In this document: one piece after another, positions 1 through 7,499 of the stretch | How the letters are laid out: every line of letters begins with the position of its first letter | Numbering within the stretch: the stretch's first letter is position 1 | Position numbers and translations under genes: made by a program | The notes under the pieces: generated by a model | Told to the model about the DNA's origin: nothing | The model's database searches: none | The model's input: the letters and a program-made list of their open reading frames with translations, nothing else | Assembly: GCF_900129365.1 (NCBI RefSeq) | Contig: NZ_FQVM01000034.1 | Location: forward strand, 1 to 24,855 | From: Clostridium fallax | GTDB lineage: Bacteria; Bacillota; Clostridia; Clostridiales; Clostridiaceae | DNA length: 24,855 nucleotides | Direction: 5' to 3'

Positions 1-16
1 TTCTGCCCTTACTCAT
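1..16 (-). CDS. Start of IS transposase (first five codons only)
   Basis: Reading leftward from an ATG at 16-14, the codons give MSKGR and then leave the window. A purine-rich AAAGGA lies about 10 nt before the ATG. A start this close to an element end fits the first ORF of an IS3-family transposase, but five residues cannot prove the family. Its direction is away from the truncated gene to the right. Confidence 0.45.
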
Positions 17-75
17 AATGGACACATCCTTTCTTAACTAAATATTATTTTACTTAGTTCGACTTAATGTGTCCA
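1..75 (-). mobile_element. End of an insertion sequence, probably IS3-like (partial)
   Basis: On the minus strand the element would begin with TGGACACATTAAGTCG at position 75, the TG...CA type of end common in IS3-family elements. A ribosome site (AAAGGA) and an ATG reading leftward follow. The end also holds an 8-bp inverted repeat (GGACACAT at 20-27, ATGTGTCC at 67-74). The exonuclease gene starting at 76 lacks its front part, as expected if the element inserted there. Only the edge is in the window, so the family assignment is tentative. Confidence 0.55.
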
Positions 76-597
76 CTACTTTATACTAACACCATAGAGA
101 ATAATGGAGAAATTAAAGATATACTAGTTTTGGCCAAAAAGTATTTTGATATAATGAAAAAAGAAAAAGGTAAAAAATACATAGTAACCTTTTCTGGAAA
201 TAATGACTTTACAGTAATTAATTATCTCTTTGAAAAATTTGGTATTGATTATAAAGTTCAAGACAATTTTATATCTGTAGATCTTCAAAAAGAATATGAA
301 AGTACTTTAAAAACAGGAATAGGATTAAAGGCATTAGAAAAAATATTTGAGATTGAAAGGGAAGGTGAGGTTATTAGTGGATCCAATTTAGCCAAAACCT
401 TTCATAAAGTTATAAAGGATGATGATTATATACTTAGAATGCCTAGGGAGAAAATAGATAAAATATTACTATATAATGAGATGGATGTAGTTAATCTCTT
501 TCATATATGTTTAAATTGGAGTAAATATATTAATTCAAGTCAAGAAAATCCAAATGAAGAAAAAAGAGATAATAATATAACCGGTATTAGTTACTAA
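67..597 (+). pseudogene. 5'-truncated RNase H-like exonuclease (YprB/RNase_H_2 type)
   Basis: The remaining 170 or so residues resemble the C-terminal two thirds of the RNase_H_2 (DEDDy exonuclease) family. VTFSGNNDF (about residues 40-48) fits the Exo II region with its Asp, and LYNEMDV (about 134-140) fits the Exo III Tyr-x3-Asp motif. The N-terminal DxE motif (Exo I), which supplies two metal ligands, is absent. The first three codons (ATG TGT CCA) are IS-end sequence, host sequence begins at about 76, and the frame is closed upstream by stops at 55-57 and 16-18. The original promoter and start are lost, so the gene is very likely inactive. The stop codon lies inside the terminator hairpin that follows. 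The family call rests on motif spacing and is moderately sure. Confidence 0.6.
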
Positions 598-613
598 TAC
601 CGGTTATATTATT
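571..613. terminator. Bidirectional intrinsic terminator
   Basis: A perfect 19-bp inverted repeat (571-589 and 595-613, loop GTTAC) lies between two convergent genes. T-rich sequence follows on the + side and A-rich sequence on the other. The stop codon of the truncated exonuclease is inside the hairpin. Confidence 0.85.
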
Positions 614-629
614 TTATAAAAAATTTTAA

Positions 630-1487
630 TTATTCTTTGGTTATTTTGTTTCCATCAGATTTTAAAACTACATTTCCATCTTTATCAGTTCTGTACACTG
701 TTAAGTTATTATCTTTAATCAATTTTAAAATTTCCTTATGAGGATGACCATAGTCATTATTAAGACCACAAGAAATTACACCTATAGAAGGAGAAACCTT
801 TTTAAAGAATTCTTGTGTTGTAGAAGTTGAACTTCCATGGTGGCCGAATTTTAAAACATCTGATTTTATGTTAGCTCCACTATCTAAAACTTCTTTCTCA
901 GCAATTTTTTCCGCATCTCCTGTAAATAAAAATGAATTATTATTATAAGATATTCTCATAATAGGGGAATAATCATTTAAGTCTTTATATTTACTATTTA
1001 TAGGAGAAAATACTTCAACTTTAGTTCCTTCACCTAAATCTATATCGTTACCAGAACCAGCTTTTATAACATTAATTTTAAGATTTTTATTTTTTAGTTG
1101 ATTTATCATATATTCATAGGTTTTAGTTGTTGCTGTAACCTTTGGGGAGTAAAATTTACCAATCTCAAAATTTTTAATAACTTGTCCCATTCCTCCAATA
1201 TGATCTTCGTGAGGATGAGTTGCAATAACATAATCTAATTTTTTTATATTTAGGGATTTTAAATAGTCTAGTAGTTTATCTTGGCTTTTTCTTGGACCTG
1301 CATCAATTAAAAGATTTTTATCATTACTTTGTACTAATATGGAATCGCCCTGTCCTACATCAATATAATGTACCTTAAAAGAATTATTATTAATTTTAGC
1401 AGGTGCTTGTGTTTTATTATTACATCCTATAATAGTCATAGAAAAAACAATAATTATAGAAGTTAATAAAGTAAATAATTTTTTCAT
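630..1487 (-). CDS. ComEC/Rec2-like metallo-beta-lactamase-fold lipoprotein
   Basis: This 285-residue protein is predicted to be exported and lipid-anchored: a Lys-rich start and hydrophobic stretch end in IIGC, with the lipobox Cys at 22. The rest is a single metallo-beta-lactamase fold like the free-standing C-terminal domain of the competence protein ComEC. IDVGQGDS (about 42-48) is the ComEC signature. THPHEDH (90-96) supplies metal ligands, FTGDA (about 188-192) the bridging Asp, and FGHHGS (about 214-219) a further His. The ComEC channel domain is missing, so this is not the DNA channel itself. Related proteins are presumed phosphodiesterases or nucleases acting outside the membrane. 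Its substrate here is unknown. A good ribosome site (AGAAAGGA) precedes the ATG. It is a single gene facing the truncated exonuclease and ends near their shared terminator. Confidence 0.88.
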   Translation of the reverse strand: MKKLFTLLTSIIIVFSMTIIGCNNKTQAPAKINNNSFKVHYIDVGQGDSILVQSNDKNLLIDAGPRKSQDKLLDYLKSLNIKKLDYVIATHPHEDHIGGMGQVIKNFEIGKFYSPKVTATTKTYEYMINQLKNKNLKINVIKAGSGNDIDLGEGTKVEVFSPINSKYKDLNDYSPIMRISYNNNSFLFTGDAEKIAEKEVLDSGANIKSDVLKFGHHGSSTSTTQEFFKKVSPSIGVISCGLNNDYGHPHKEILKLIKDNNLTVYRTDKDGNVVLKSDGNKITKE

Positions 1488-1642
1488 ATAGCTATCCTTT
1501 CTTTAAATAAAAATAATTATAAAATTAAACTTAAAAGTAGAAATTTATATAAAAGTTTTATATAATTCACTTCTAATTAAATACTGATATAAAACTAGTT
1601 TATTATGTAAAGAACCTACTGTCAAAGTATTTAGTTAAATTC

Positions 1643-1671
1643 TTGAACTTTCTTAATAAGAAAAGTATAAT
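1643..1671 (+). promoter_or_regulatory. Promoter of plsC
   Basis: TTGAAC (1643-1648), a 17-bp spacer and TATAAT (1666-1671) make a near-consensus sigma-A promoter. Transcription would begin near 1678, about 30 nt before the ATT proposed as the plsC start. Confidence 0.7.
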
Positions 1672-1707
1672 TTAGATGGCGAATAATAATTTAAAGAAGG
1701 TGATTTT

Positions 1708-2418
1708 ATTAGAATTATATTTTTAGGAATTGCTTATGTTTTTTACATGATAATTCAAGGAATAAAAGGAATAATAGCTAAAATAATTTTAAAATATTGC
1801 GGAGAAGAGAAGGGAAGAGAATATATAAATAAACAATTTCTTTCTTGGGCTAGATGGAATAATAAATTATTAGGACTTTCTATAGATATTAAAGGAAAGG
1901 AGAATATACCAAAGGGGGTTTGTGTTTTTATTTCTAATCATCAAAGTATTTTAGATATTCCAATAATGGTAGAAGCTAGTAATAGGCCTATTGGATTTAT
2001 TGCTAAAAAGGAATTAATAAAAATACCTGTTTTAGGACAATGGATGAAATTAGTGCATTGTGTAACTTTAGATAGACAAAATGTAAGAGAAGCTATAAAA
2101 GTTATAAATGATGGAGTGGAAAACCTAAAGAAAGGATATTCAATGGGAATATTTCCAGAGGGGACAAGAGCTAAGGATGGAATAATAAAACCTTTTAAAA
2201 AAGGTAGCTTGAAATTAGCTACAAAGGCAAAGGTACCAATAGTGCCAGTTACTATAGATGGAGCTTATAAAGCTTTTGAAATAGACGGTAAATTTAAAAA
2301 GGCTAACATAACTATAACTTTTTCAAAACCTATTTTTACAGAAAACTTATCAAGAGAAGAGGAAATAGAGTTACCTAAAATTATAGAAAACACTATAAGG
2401 ACTAATTTAAAAAAATAA
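1708..2418 (+). CDS. plsC: 1-acyl-sn-glycerol-3-phosphate acyltransferase
   Basis: PlsC makes phosphatidic acid by adding the second acyl chain to lysophosphatidic acid at the inner face of the membrane. Counting from the internal ATG at 1747, the family motifs are NHQSILD (His65 and Asp70 of HX4D), the substrate-binding FPEGTR (136-141) and VPIVPVTI (163-170). The ATG at 1747 has no ribosome site near it. The good site AAAGAAGG (1693-1700) is exactly 7 nt before an in-frame ATT at 1708. Starting there adds the hydrophobic stretch IRIIFLGIAYVFY and gives 236 residues, closer to the family norm and its usual N-terminal membrane-binding helix. No ATG, GTG or TTG in this frame lies near the site. 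I therefore choose ATT as the likely start; if that is wrong the gene starts at 1747. It is a single gene with its own promoter and terminator. Confidence 0.9.
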   Translation: MRIIFLGIAYVFYMIIQGIKGIIAKIILKYCGEEKGREYINKQFLSWARWNNKLLGLSIDIKGKENIPKGVCVFISNHQSILDIPIMVEASNRPIGFIAKKELIKIPVLGQWMKLVHCVTLDRQNVREAIKVINDGVENLKKGYSMGIFPEGTRAKDGIIKPFKKGSLKLATKAKVPIVPVTIDGAYKAFEIDGKFKKANITITFSKPIFTENLSREEEIELPKIIENTIRTNLKK

Positions 2419-2452
2419 TTAGGATTTGTGTATTTACATATTATATTAAAAA

Positions 2453-2486
2453 AATAAAAGTCACTAGATAATTAGTGACCTTTATT
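2453..2486. terminator. Bidirectional terminator between plsC and the CmpB-like gene
   Basis: A 14-bp stem with one mismatch (2453-2466 and 2473-2486, loop GATAAT) is followed by a T-rich run on the + strand. The other side is preceded by A residues, so it can also stop the leftward gene that ends at 2525. Confidence 0.8.
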
Positions 2487-2524
2487 TTTTATGAACATAA
2501 AAATATATAAGTTAATAAATTATA

Positions 2525-3367
2525 TTATTTAACATGCTCTATATGCTCTATATTTTCATTATCACAATTGATTTTCTCATCATTATTTTTTGATAACGAA
2601 AATTTATTTTTTGCATCCTTTAAGATATTATCGAAATATTGAGACTTTATTGTAGGAAAAGCTTTAAGTAGTCTCTTGTGATTGACATCAATTCTTGAAA
2701 TCCATCTTTCGTAGTTTCCTAATAGATCCTTTATAGGACTTTTTACGTCCTTAGCCTTTTCTCTAGTTAATTCGTAAATATAATTATATCTATTTTTTAA
2801 TTCAGAGGAGATTTGAGATAATTGTAATAAAATTTTTTTAAACTCCATTAAAGATACTAAAGTGAAGAATAAATCACAAATTAGATATATAAAGGCTATG
2901 TAAAATAAAGGAACTCCTATATTTTCTGGTATATAAGAGACTAATATTGTAACTATTGGATGAATTACTTTAAGTACTACTACAGATGCTGCACCCCAAG
3001 CTAATGAAAAATGAAGACATATATAACCGTTTAAATTTAGGGGATCATCTGTATAATCCCACCATTTAGATTTAAATATTTTTTCTAGTAAATAGCCAGT
3101 TACATACTCTACAGCAGATGTAAGTAGTGTAGCTAAAATAAATAATAATATTAAATTGTTTTTAAAGTTATCTAAAAGGATAACCATTAATACTATTGAT
3201 GATCCATATAAAGGACAAAATGGACCATATAAAAATCCTCTATTTACAAAGTGACCTCTATTAGTATAAGCATAAGCCACCTCAACTAACCAACCTATAA
3301 ATGAATAAATAAGAAAAAAATAGAGTATCTCATAGAAAGAAAACCCCATAATAGAAATATCGTACAT
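2525..3367 (-). CDS. CmpB-type membrane protein (PF06541, putative ABC-transporter type IV)
   Basis: This 280-residue protein has five or six predicted membrane helices between about residues 10 and 175 and then a charged, helical cytoplasmic tail of roughly 100 residues. The membrane part carries conserved signatures of the PF06541 family: NRGFLYGPFCPLYG (about 42-55), KWWDYTDDPLNLNG (about 101-114) and CLHFSLAWG (about 117-125). The family is common in Firmicutes but has no firm biochemical role, and the name 'ABC transporter type IV' is only a database label. No ATPase gene is adjacent. A strong GGAGGT site sits before the ATG. The gene stands alone and is probably transcribed by itself. 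Confidence 0.85.
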   Translation of the reverse strand: MYDISIMGFSFYEILYFFLIYSFIGWLVEVAYAYTNRGHFVNRGFLYGPFCPLYGSSIVLMVILLDNFKNNLILLFILATLLTSAVEYVTGYLLEKIFKSKWWDYTDDPLNLNGYICLHFSLAWGAASVVVLKVIHPIVTILVSYIPENIGVPLFYIAFIYLICDLFFTLVSLMEFKKILLQLSQISSELKNRYNYIYELTREKAKDVKSPIKDLLGNYERWISRIDVNHKRLLKAFPTIKSQYFDNILKDAKNKFSLSKNNDEKINCDNENIEHIEHVK

Positions 3368-3481
3368 TTTCTACCTCCAAAAAAAACACATAGTCTAATA
3401 CATATAATACATATATTATAACAAATTGCAGACATATTAAATAACTTTAAGAATAATTTAAGAAATAAATAATATAAAAAT

Positions 3482-3512
3482 AATAAACCTTCCCTAAAAG
3501 AGAAGGTTTATT
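3482..3512 (-). terminator. Terminator of the DUF378 gene
   Basis: An 11-bp perfect stem (3482-3492 and 3502-3512) lies just past the stop codon of the leftward gene. It is followed on that strand by a T-rich run. Confidence 0.8.
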
Positions 3513-3516
3513 ATTT

Positions 3517-3723
3517 TTAGTCTACAGTTGAATCTCTGTCTTTTGCAAAAAATGAAATAGCATAAAGACCAGCGATACCAACCAAAGCATAGATTACTCT
3601 ACTAAATGCTGACATATTACCGAAAAGAGCAGCTACAAGATCAAATTGAAAAAATCCAATAAGACCCCAATTTATAGCTCCTACTATAACTAATAAAAGT
3701 GCGATAATGTCTAGAGTTTTCAT
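3517..3723 (-). CDS. DUF378 small membrane protein (YuzA-like)
   Basis: This 68-residue protein has two membrane helices (about 5-25 and 41-60). It carries the family signature INWGLIGFFQFDLVAALFG (about 17-35), in which NWGL and the FDLVA stretch are typical of DUF378 (PF04070). Function is unknown across the family. The start is well set by AGGAGTGAT 7 nt before the ATG. It lies between the Lrp-type regulator gene and the CmpB-like gene, all on the minus strand, but with its own terminator. Nothing suggests a shared pathway. Confidence 0.85.
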   Translation of the reverse strand: MKTLDIIALLLVIVGAINWGLIGFFQFDLVAALFGNMSAFSRVIYALVGIAGLYAISFFAKDRDSTVD

Positions 3724-3804
3724 AATATATCACTCCTTTAAAAGACTTTACGCACTTATTTTACCCAATGACATTATTATTATGTATTTTATTAAAATAT
3801 ATTA

Positions 3805-4272
3805 TTATAGCTGAATGTTTCTATCTATTGGTTGAGAAAGAGATATAAATGTGTCCGTTCTTTCTATTCCAGGAATTATGTTAACTTTATTCATTAATAT
3901 GTCTTGTAGATCTGTAATACTTTTACAGATTACTTTTGCAAATATAGAGTAGTTACCAGTTATTAAATGCAACTCTACAATTTCTTTAATTTTTGATAAA
4001 TCATCAAATACTGCAGTATAAGAAGATGTTTTATCCACATATATTCCTACAAAGCAACAAACATCATAGCCTAATTTAGGTAAATTTAAAAGTATTCTTG
4101 TCCCTTTTATGATACCTAAATCTTCCATTTTCTTCATTCTTACATGTATAGTACCACCACTAACATGACATATTCTAGCTATCTCAAGATAGGGAGTTCT
4201 GCAGTCTTTAATTAAAATATCTAAAATTTGTAAATCTAATTCATCTAATTGAGAATTTTGTAATAATGACAT
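3805..4272 (-). CDS. Lrp/AsnC-family transcriptional regulator
   Basis: The 155-residue protein has the two-part Lrp layout. An N-terminal winged helix-turn-helix covers about 8-58, with the family start LDELDLQILDILIKDCR and a recognition helix around 38-50. The C-terminal RAM ligand-sensing domain covers about 72-148, with the GNYSIFAKV turn that in relatives lies near the amino-acid effector site. Members form octamers or dimers and respond to amino acids. The effector and targets here are unknown. No amino-acid gene is adjacent. The 235-bp divergent gap toward the small membrane protein gene at 4508 could hold its operator. A GAGGTG ribosome site supports the ATG. Confidence 0.9.
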   Translation of the reverse strand: MSLLQNSQLDELDLQILDILIKDCRTPYLEIARICHVSGGTIHVRMKKMEDLGIIKGTRILLNLPKLGYDVCCFVGIYVDKTSSYTAVFDDLSKIKEIVELHLITGNYSIFAKVICKSITDLQDILMNKVNIIPGIERTDTFISLSQPIDRNIQL

Positions 4273-4450
4273 TAAAACACCTCGTTTATAATCAATTTAG
4301 GCTAGTATTTTTTACAATTTAATTTTATCAAACTATACAAGAAATATCTATATGAAAAATTTAAATTAACAAAAGAAATTTTTAAATTTTATCAAATTGT
4401 TAATAAATTTTCTTAAATGGGAAAAAAATACATTAATTAAAATCTTTGTA

Positions 4451-4479
4451 TTGAAAATATTTTAATTTTAATCTAATAT
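4451..4479 (+). promoter_or_regulatory. Promoter of the small membrane protein gene
   Basis: TTGAAA (4451-4456), a 17-bp spacer and TAATAT (4474-4479) form a plausible sigma-A promoter about 28 bp ahead of the start at 4508. Confidence 0.55.
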
Positions 4480-4507
4480 AGTTTATATAGGGTAAAGGAG
4501 GCGTAAG

Positions 4508-4831
4508 ATGAGTATATTATTAAACTTATTACCTATAATATTTTTTGCATTAATAGTTATTGTATTATTCAATATTTTAAAAATCTTTGTATTTAGTAAA
4601 ATAACTATTAACAAATGGATTGTATTAGCTGCATCTATAGTGGCATTTATAATTCCAATTGTTATAGGAGTAAATCAAAGAATTGTTACATTGATTTTTT
4701 CAGGGATATTTGTAATATTATTTTTATGGTTTTTGGATTTATTACAATATGGTCCTAAAAAGGAAAAGAAAATAAAAATAAAACCTAAGGCTAAGCCTAA
4801 TAGAATTAAAAACATGAAAAAAGATGATTAA
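4508..4831 (+). CDS. Small membrane protein of unknown function
   Basis: I do not recognise this 107-residue protein. It has three predicted membrane helices (about 5-27, 36-55 and 60-80) and a very basic cytoplasmic tail (about 84-104, Lys-rich with alternating KIKIKPKAKP). By charge the tail should face the cytoplasm. A strong AAAGGAGG ribosome site and an upstream promoter make it a convincing gene. Its last codons and stop lie inside the palindromic terminator shared with the convergent PHP gene. Its neighbour on the left is the divergent Lrp-type regulator, which is a possible controller, but nothing in the sequence proves this. Confidence 0.75.
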   Translation: MSILLNLLPIIFFALIVIVLFNILKIFVFSKITINKWIVLAASIVAFIIPIVIGVNQRIVTLIFSGIFVILFLWFLDLLQYGPKKEKKIKIKPKAKPNRIKNMKKDD

Positions 4832-4858
4832 AACTCTAAGAGTTTTAATCATCTTTTT
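4818..4858. terminator. Bidirectional terminator built into both coding ends
   Basis: An almost perfect palindrome of about 20 bp per arm (4818-4837 and 4839-4858) ends in A-run and T-run flanks. The stop codon at 4829-4831 (+) and the one at 4847-4845 (-) both lie in the stem. Confidence 0.85.
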
Positions 4859-5876
4859 CGTATATATAAATTGGAGAACTTAAGGCTTCTTTTTTGCCTT
4901 TTTGTTTTAATTTAATTACATACCAATTATTTTCAATGATATAAGGAAGTTTTATCATATATTTTACATTGTTTAAAGAAAGATTAGAAACCTCTTTTAA
5001 TAATCTTCCACCATTAGAATATATATATATCTTTTCTATAGGGTAACGACTATCTTCACAGTATATATAAAAATTTAATATATCATTTTCTTTTAAATAT
5101 AAAGTGCTTCCCATAAAAGAATCATTAATTTTAAAATAAAATTTAAGAGTCTTAGATTCTGTAGAGTAAGTTCTTCCATTTTTAAAACTATCAATTAGAC
5201 TTTCCTTTGTTAATTTATTAGAGCAAATTATAGCAGTTAAATTTTCTCTATCACCAAAATTTATTCTATGATTATCTTGACTATTAATAGCAGAAAGTTT
5301 CCAACCTCTATCTAACATAGAAAAATAATTTTTATAATATTTATTATATTTATTAGGATAGGAACCATTAGCTACTTCTATTAAATTAATAAATTTATTA
5401 TAAAGAGATGGACTAGGTAAATTTATTATAGAGCTTTGAGGATGATTAATAGATACTATAGAATTACCTTCCATCATAAGCCAAAGAGCTAAAGAATTTA
5501 AGTTTTTTACTACTCCATTAAAAAAGGAGGAGGTATTTATTATATTTAGATGTCCCCAAGGAGAAGACTTAGTTTCAAAACCTAGTAAGGCTATAAAATT
5601 TTCATGTTTTTTATTAAATTTTTCTATAATGGATTTACTAATTTTCCAGCGAGTAAGATGATTTTTAGAGCTAGAATCTATTTCATCTAAATATTTATTA
5701 TGATCTGTTATTATCATAAAATCTAAATTTTTATTTTTTCCATATTCTAAGGCTTCTAAAGGACTTCCTCTTCCTGTAGAAAATCCTGTATGACAATGAG
5801 GAATACCATAAAAAAAGTTTAAGTTTTTTTCATTAAAATTTTCTTCAGATATATATTTTTTTTTCTTTTTGCCCAA
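4845..5876 (-). CDS. PHP-domain metal-dependent phosphoesterase (CehA-like)
   Basis: This 343-residue protein has a PHP domain over about 20-230. Likely metal ligands are HCH (His27, His29), ITDHN (Asp58, His59), GFE (Glu101), NHP (His145) and DNH (Asp201, His203). The order matches the CehA/McbA-like group of PHP hydrolases. The last 110 residues look like a beta-sandwich add-on, as in relatives. No signal peptide is seen, and the start is very Lys-rich. The substrate is unknown, probably a phosphoester. The start codon is TTG, chosen because AAAGGAG lies 7 nt ahead and no ATG is nearby. The gene stands alone and converges on the small membrane protein gene. Confidence 0.85.
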   Translation of the reverse strand: MGKKKKKYISEENFNEKNLNFFYGIPHCHTGFSTGRGSPLEALEYGKNKNLDFMIITDHNKYLDEIDSSSKNHLTRWKISKSIIEKFNKKHENFIALLGFETKSSPWGHLNIINTSSFFNGVVKNLNSLALWLMMEGNSIVSINHPQSSIINLPSPSLYNKFINLIEVANGSYPNKYNKYYKNYFSMLDRGWKLSAINSQDNHRINFGDRENLTAIICSNKLTKESLIDSFKNGRTYSTESKTLKFYFKINDSFMGSTLYLKENDILNFYIYCEDSRYPIEKIYIYSNGGRLLKEVSNLSLNNVKYMIKLPYIIENNWYVIKLKQKGKKEALSSPIYIYEKDD

Positions 5877-6022
5877 TAATTTTCTCCTTTAAAAATAATA
5901 CTAATATATAATATTAAAAGTATTAACTTTTATATACAACAATTTTAAATTTTAAGTTTATTATAGAATAAAAATTTACCCTATGATAAAATAATATAAG
6001 TTAAATTAGTGAAGGTGATAGT

Positions 6023-6532
6023 ATGATAGTAAGATTTCAAGGAAAAGTTCCTAAGATACATAAAAGTGCATACATTTCAGAGAATGTTTCTGTTATTGGA
6101 GATGTTACAATAGGAGAAGATTCTAATATCTGGTTTGGAACAGTTATTAGAGGAGATATATGTGAAATTAATATAGGATATAGGACTAATGTGCAAGATA
6201 ATTGTACTTTACATGTAGGAAATGAAAAACAGCCTCTTTATATAGGCAATAATGTTACTATAGGTCATAATGCTATAGTTCATGGATGTACAGTGGAGGA
6301 TGAAGTTTTAATTGGTATGGGAGCTATAATATTAAATGATGCCCATATTGGAAAAAATACAATAATAGGTGCAGGAGCTTTAGTTTCTGAAGGCAAGGAG
6401 ATACCATCAGGAGTTCTTTGCTTAGGAGTTCCAGCAAAAGTAGTTAGAAAACTAACAGAAGAAGAGATAGAATCTATTAAAAAATCAGCTGAAAATTATG
6501 CTAACTTATCAAAGAAATACGAAAGTAAATAG
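6023..6532 (+). CDS. Gamma-carbonic anhydrase family protein (YrdA/PaaY-like)
   Basis: The 169 residues form a left-handed beta-helix of hexapeptide repeats and end in a helix (about 145-167). The three zinc-binding His of the gamma class appear as His64 (in NVQDNCTLHV), His82 and His87 (in IGHNAIVHGC). The conserved VIRGD (about 41-45) and GMGAII (about 98-103) are present. Members form trimers. Some hydrate CO2, while many YrdA-type proteins show weak or no activity, so the enzyme role is uncertain. The start has a GAAGGTGAT site at good spacing. The cvfB gene begins 8 bp after its stop, so the two are cotranscribed. Confidence 0.9.
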   Translation: MIVRFQGKVPKIHKSAYISENVSVIGDVTIGEDSNIWFGTVIRGDICEINIGYRTNVQDNCTLHVGNEKQPLYIGNNVTIGHNAIVHGCTVEDEVLIGMGAIILNDAHIGKNTIIGAGALVSEGKEIPSGVLCLGVPAKVVRKLTEEEIESIKKSAENYANLSKKYESK

Positions 6533-6540
6533 GAGGAATT

Positions 6541-7380
6541 ATGATAAAAATTGGTGAATATAACGAATTAGAAATTGTTAGAGAAGCAGACTTTGGATAT
6601 TATTTAGATGGTGGTACAGGAAAATCATCAGATGATATATTGTTACCTAAAGGAAATGCTTTAGGTAAAGAGCTTAAAAAAGGTGATGTTATAAATGCAT
6701 TTATATATAGAGACTCTAAAGATAGAAAGATAGCTACATTAAAGGAACCTAAAATTACAGTAGGAGAAGTTGGATATCTAAAAATAGTAGGTATTTCTAA
6801 AGTTGGAGCTTTTGCAAACTTTGGATTAGAAAGAGATGTATTAGTTCCTTTAAAGGAACAAAAATATAATCTTCAAAAGGATAAAGAATATTTATTATAT
6901 ATGTATGTAGATAAAACAGGAAGACTTGCAGCTACTACAGATATAGATAGATATTTAGAGATTATGGATGATGTAAATGTTGGAGATGAAGTTTCTGGTA
7001 TAGTTTATGGATATCAAACTAATAACTCTTTAATGATAGCAATTGATGGAAAATATAAGGGTGTTATATTAAAGAATGAATATTTTACAAATATTAAGCC
7101 AGGAGATACTGTTCATTGTAGAGTGAAAAAATTATATGAAGATGGAATGGTAGGATTAACTCCAAGAAAGAAGAAGTTAGAAGAGAGAAACGAACTTCAA
7201 GAGAAAATACTAAAGTTTTTAAAAGAAAATGATGGTATTATGAGTTATAATGATAAATCAACTCCAGAAGAAATTAAAAAAGTTTTTAATTCAAGTAAAA
7301 ATTATTTTAAGATGGCTTTAGGTGGTCTAATGAAGGAAGGCCTTATAGAGCAAGATGAATTAGGAACTAGGTTAAAATAG
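6541..7380 (+). CDS. cvfB: S1-domain RNA-binding protein CvfB (YitL)
   Basis: The 279-residue protein matches CvfB in length and layout. S1-like OB folds lie at about 1-65, 70-133 (with VGEVGYLKIVGISKVGAF) and 145-210, and a winged helix at about 220-279 (with MSYNDKSTPEEIK...FKMALGGLMKEGLI). In Staphylococcus aureus CvfB binds RNA and affects virulence gene expression. Its direct targets in clostridia are unknown. AGGAGGAATT leads directly into the ATG and lies next to the stop of the gamma-carbonic-anhydrase gene, so translation of the two may be coupled. Confidence 0.9.
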   Translation: MIKIGEYNELEIVREADFGYYLDGGTGKSSDDILLPKGNALGKELKKGDVINAFIYRDSKDRKIATLKEPKITVGEVGYLKIVGISKVGAFANFGLERDVLVPLKEQKYNLQKDKEYLLYMYVDKTGRLAATTDIDRYLEIMDDVNVGDEVSGIVYGYQTNNSLMIAIDGKYKGVILKNEYFTNIKPGDTVHCRVKKLYEDGMVGLTPRKKKLEERNELQEKILKFLKENDGIMSYNDKSTPEEIKKVFNSSKNYFKMALGGLMKEGLIEQDELGTRLK

Positions 7381-7418
7381 ATTATTAAATATAAAGATTA
7401 TAATATAGATTAAATATT

Positions 7419-7465
7419 AAAAGCTATGAATTTATTATAAAGATTTCTTTAAATTCATAGCTTTT
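7419..7465. terminator. Bidirectional terminator between cvfB and the Ca2+ ATPase gene
   Basis: A perfect 16-bp stem (7419-7434 and 7450-7465) is followed by a T-rich run on the + strand. It sits between two convergent genes and can serve both. Confidence 0.8.
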
Positions 7466-7499
7466 TATTTTAAAGGTTTTTACTTAATATTAAAAAATA

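Noticed and set aside
1488..1640. Riboswitch or structured leader ahead of plsC
   Set aside because: The promoter at 1643-1671 leaves only a leader of about 30 nt, and no conserved riboswitch pattern was visible in the AT-rich gap.
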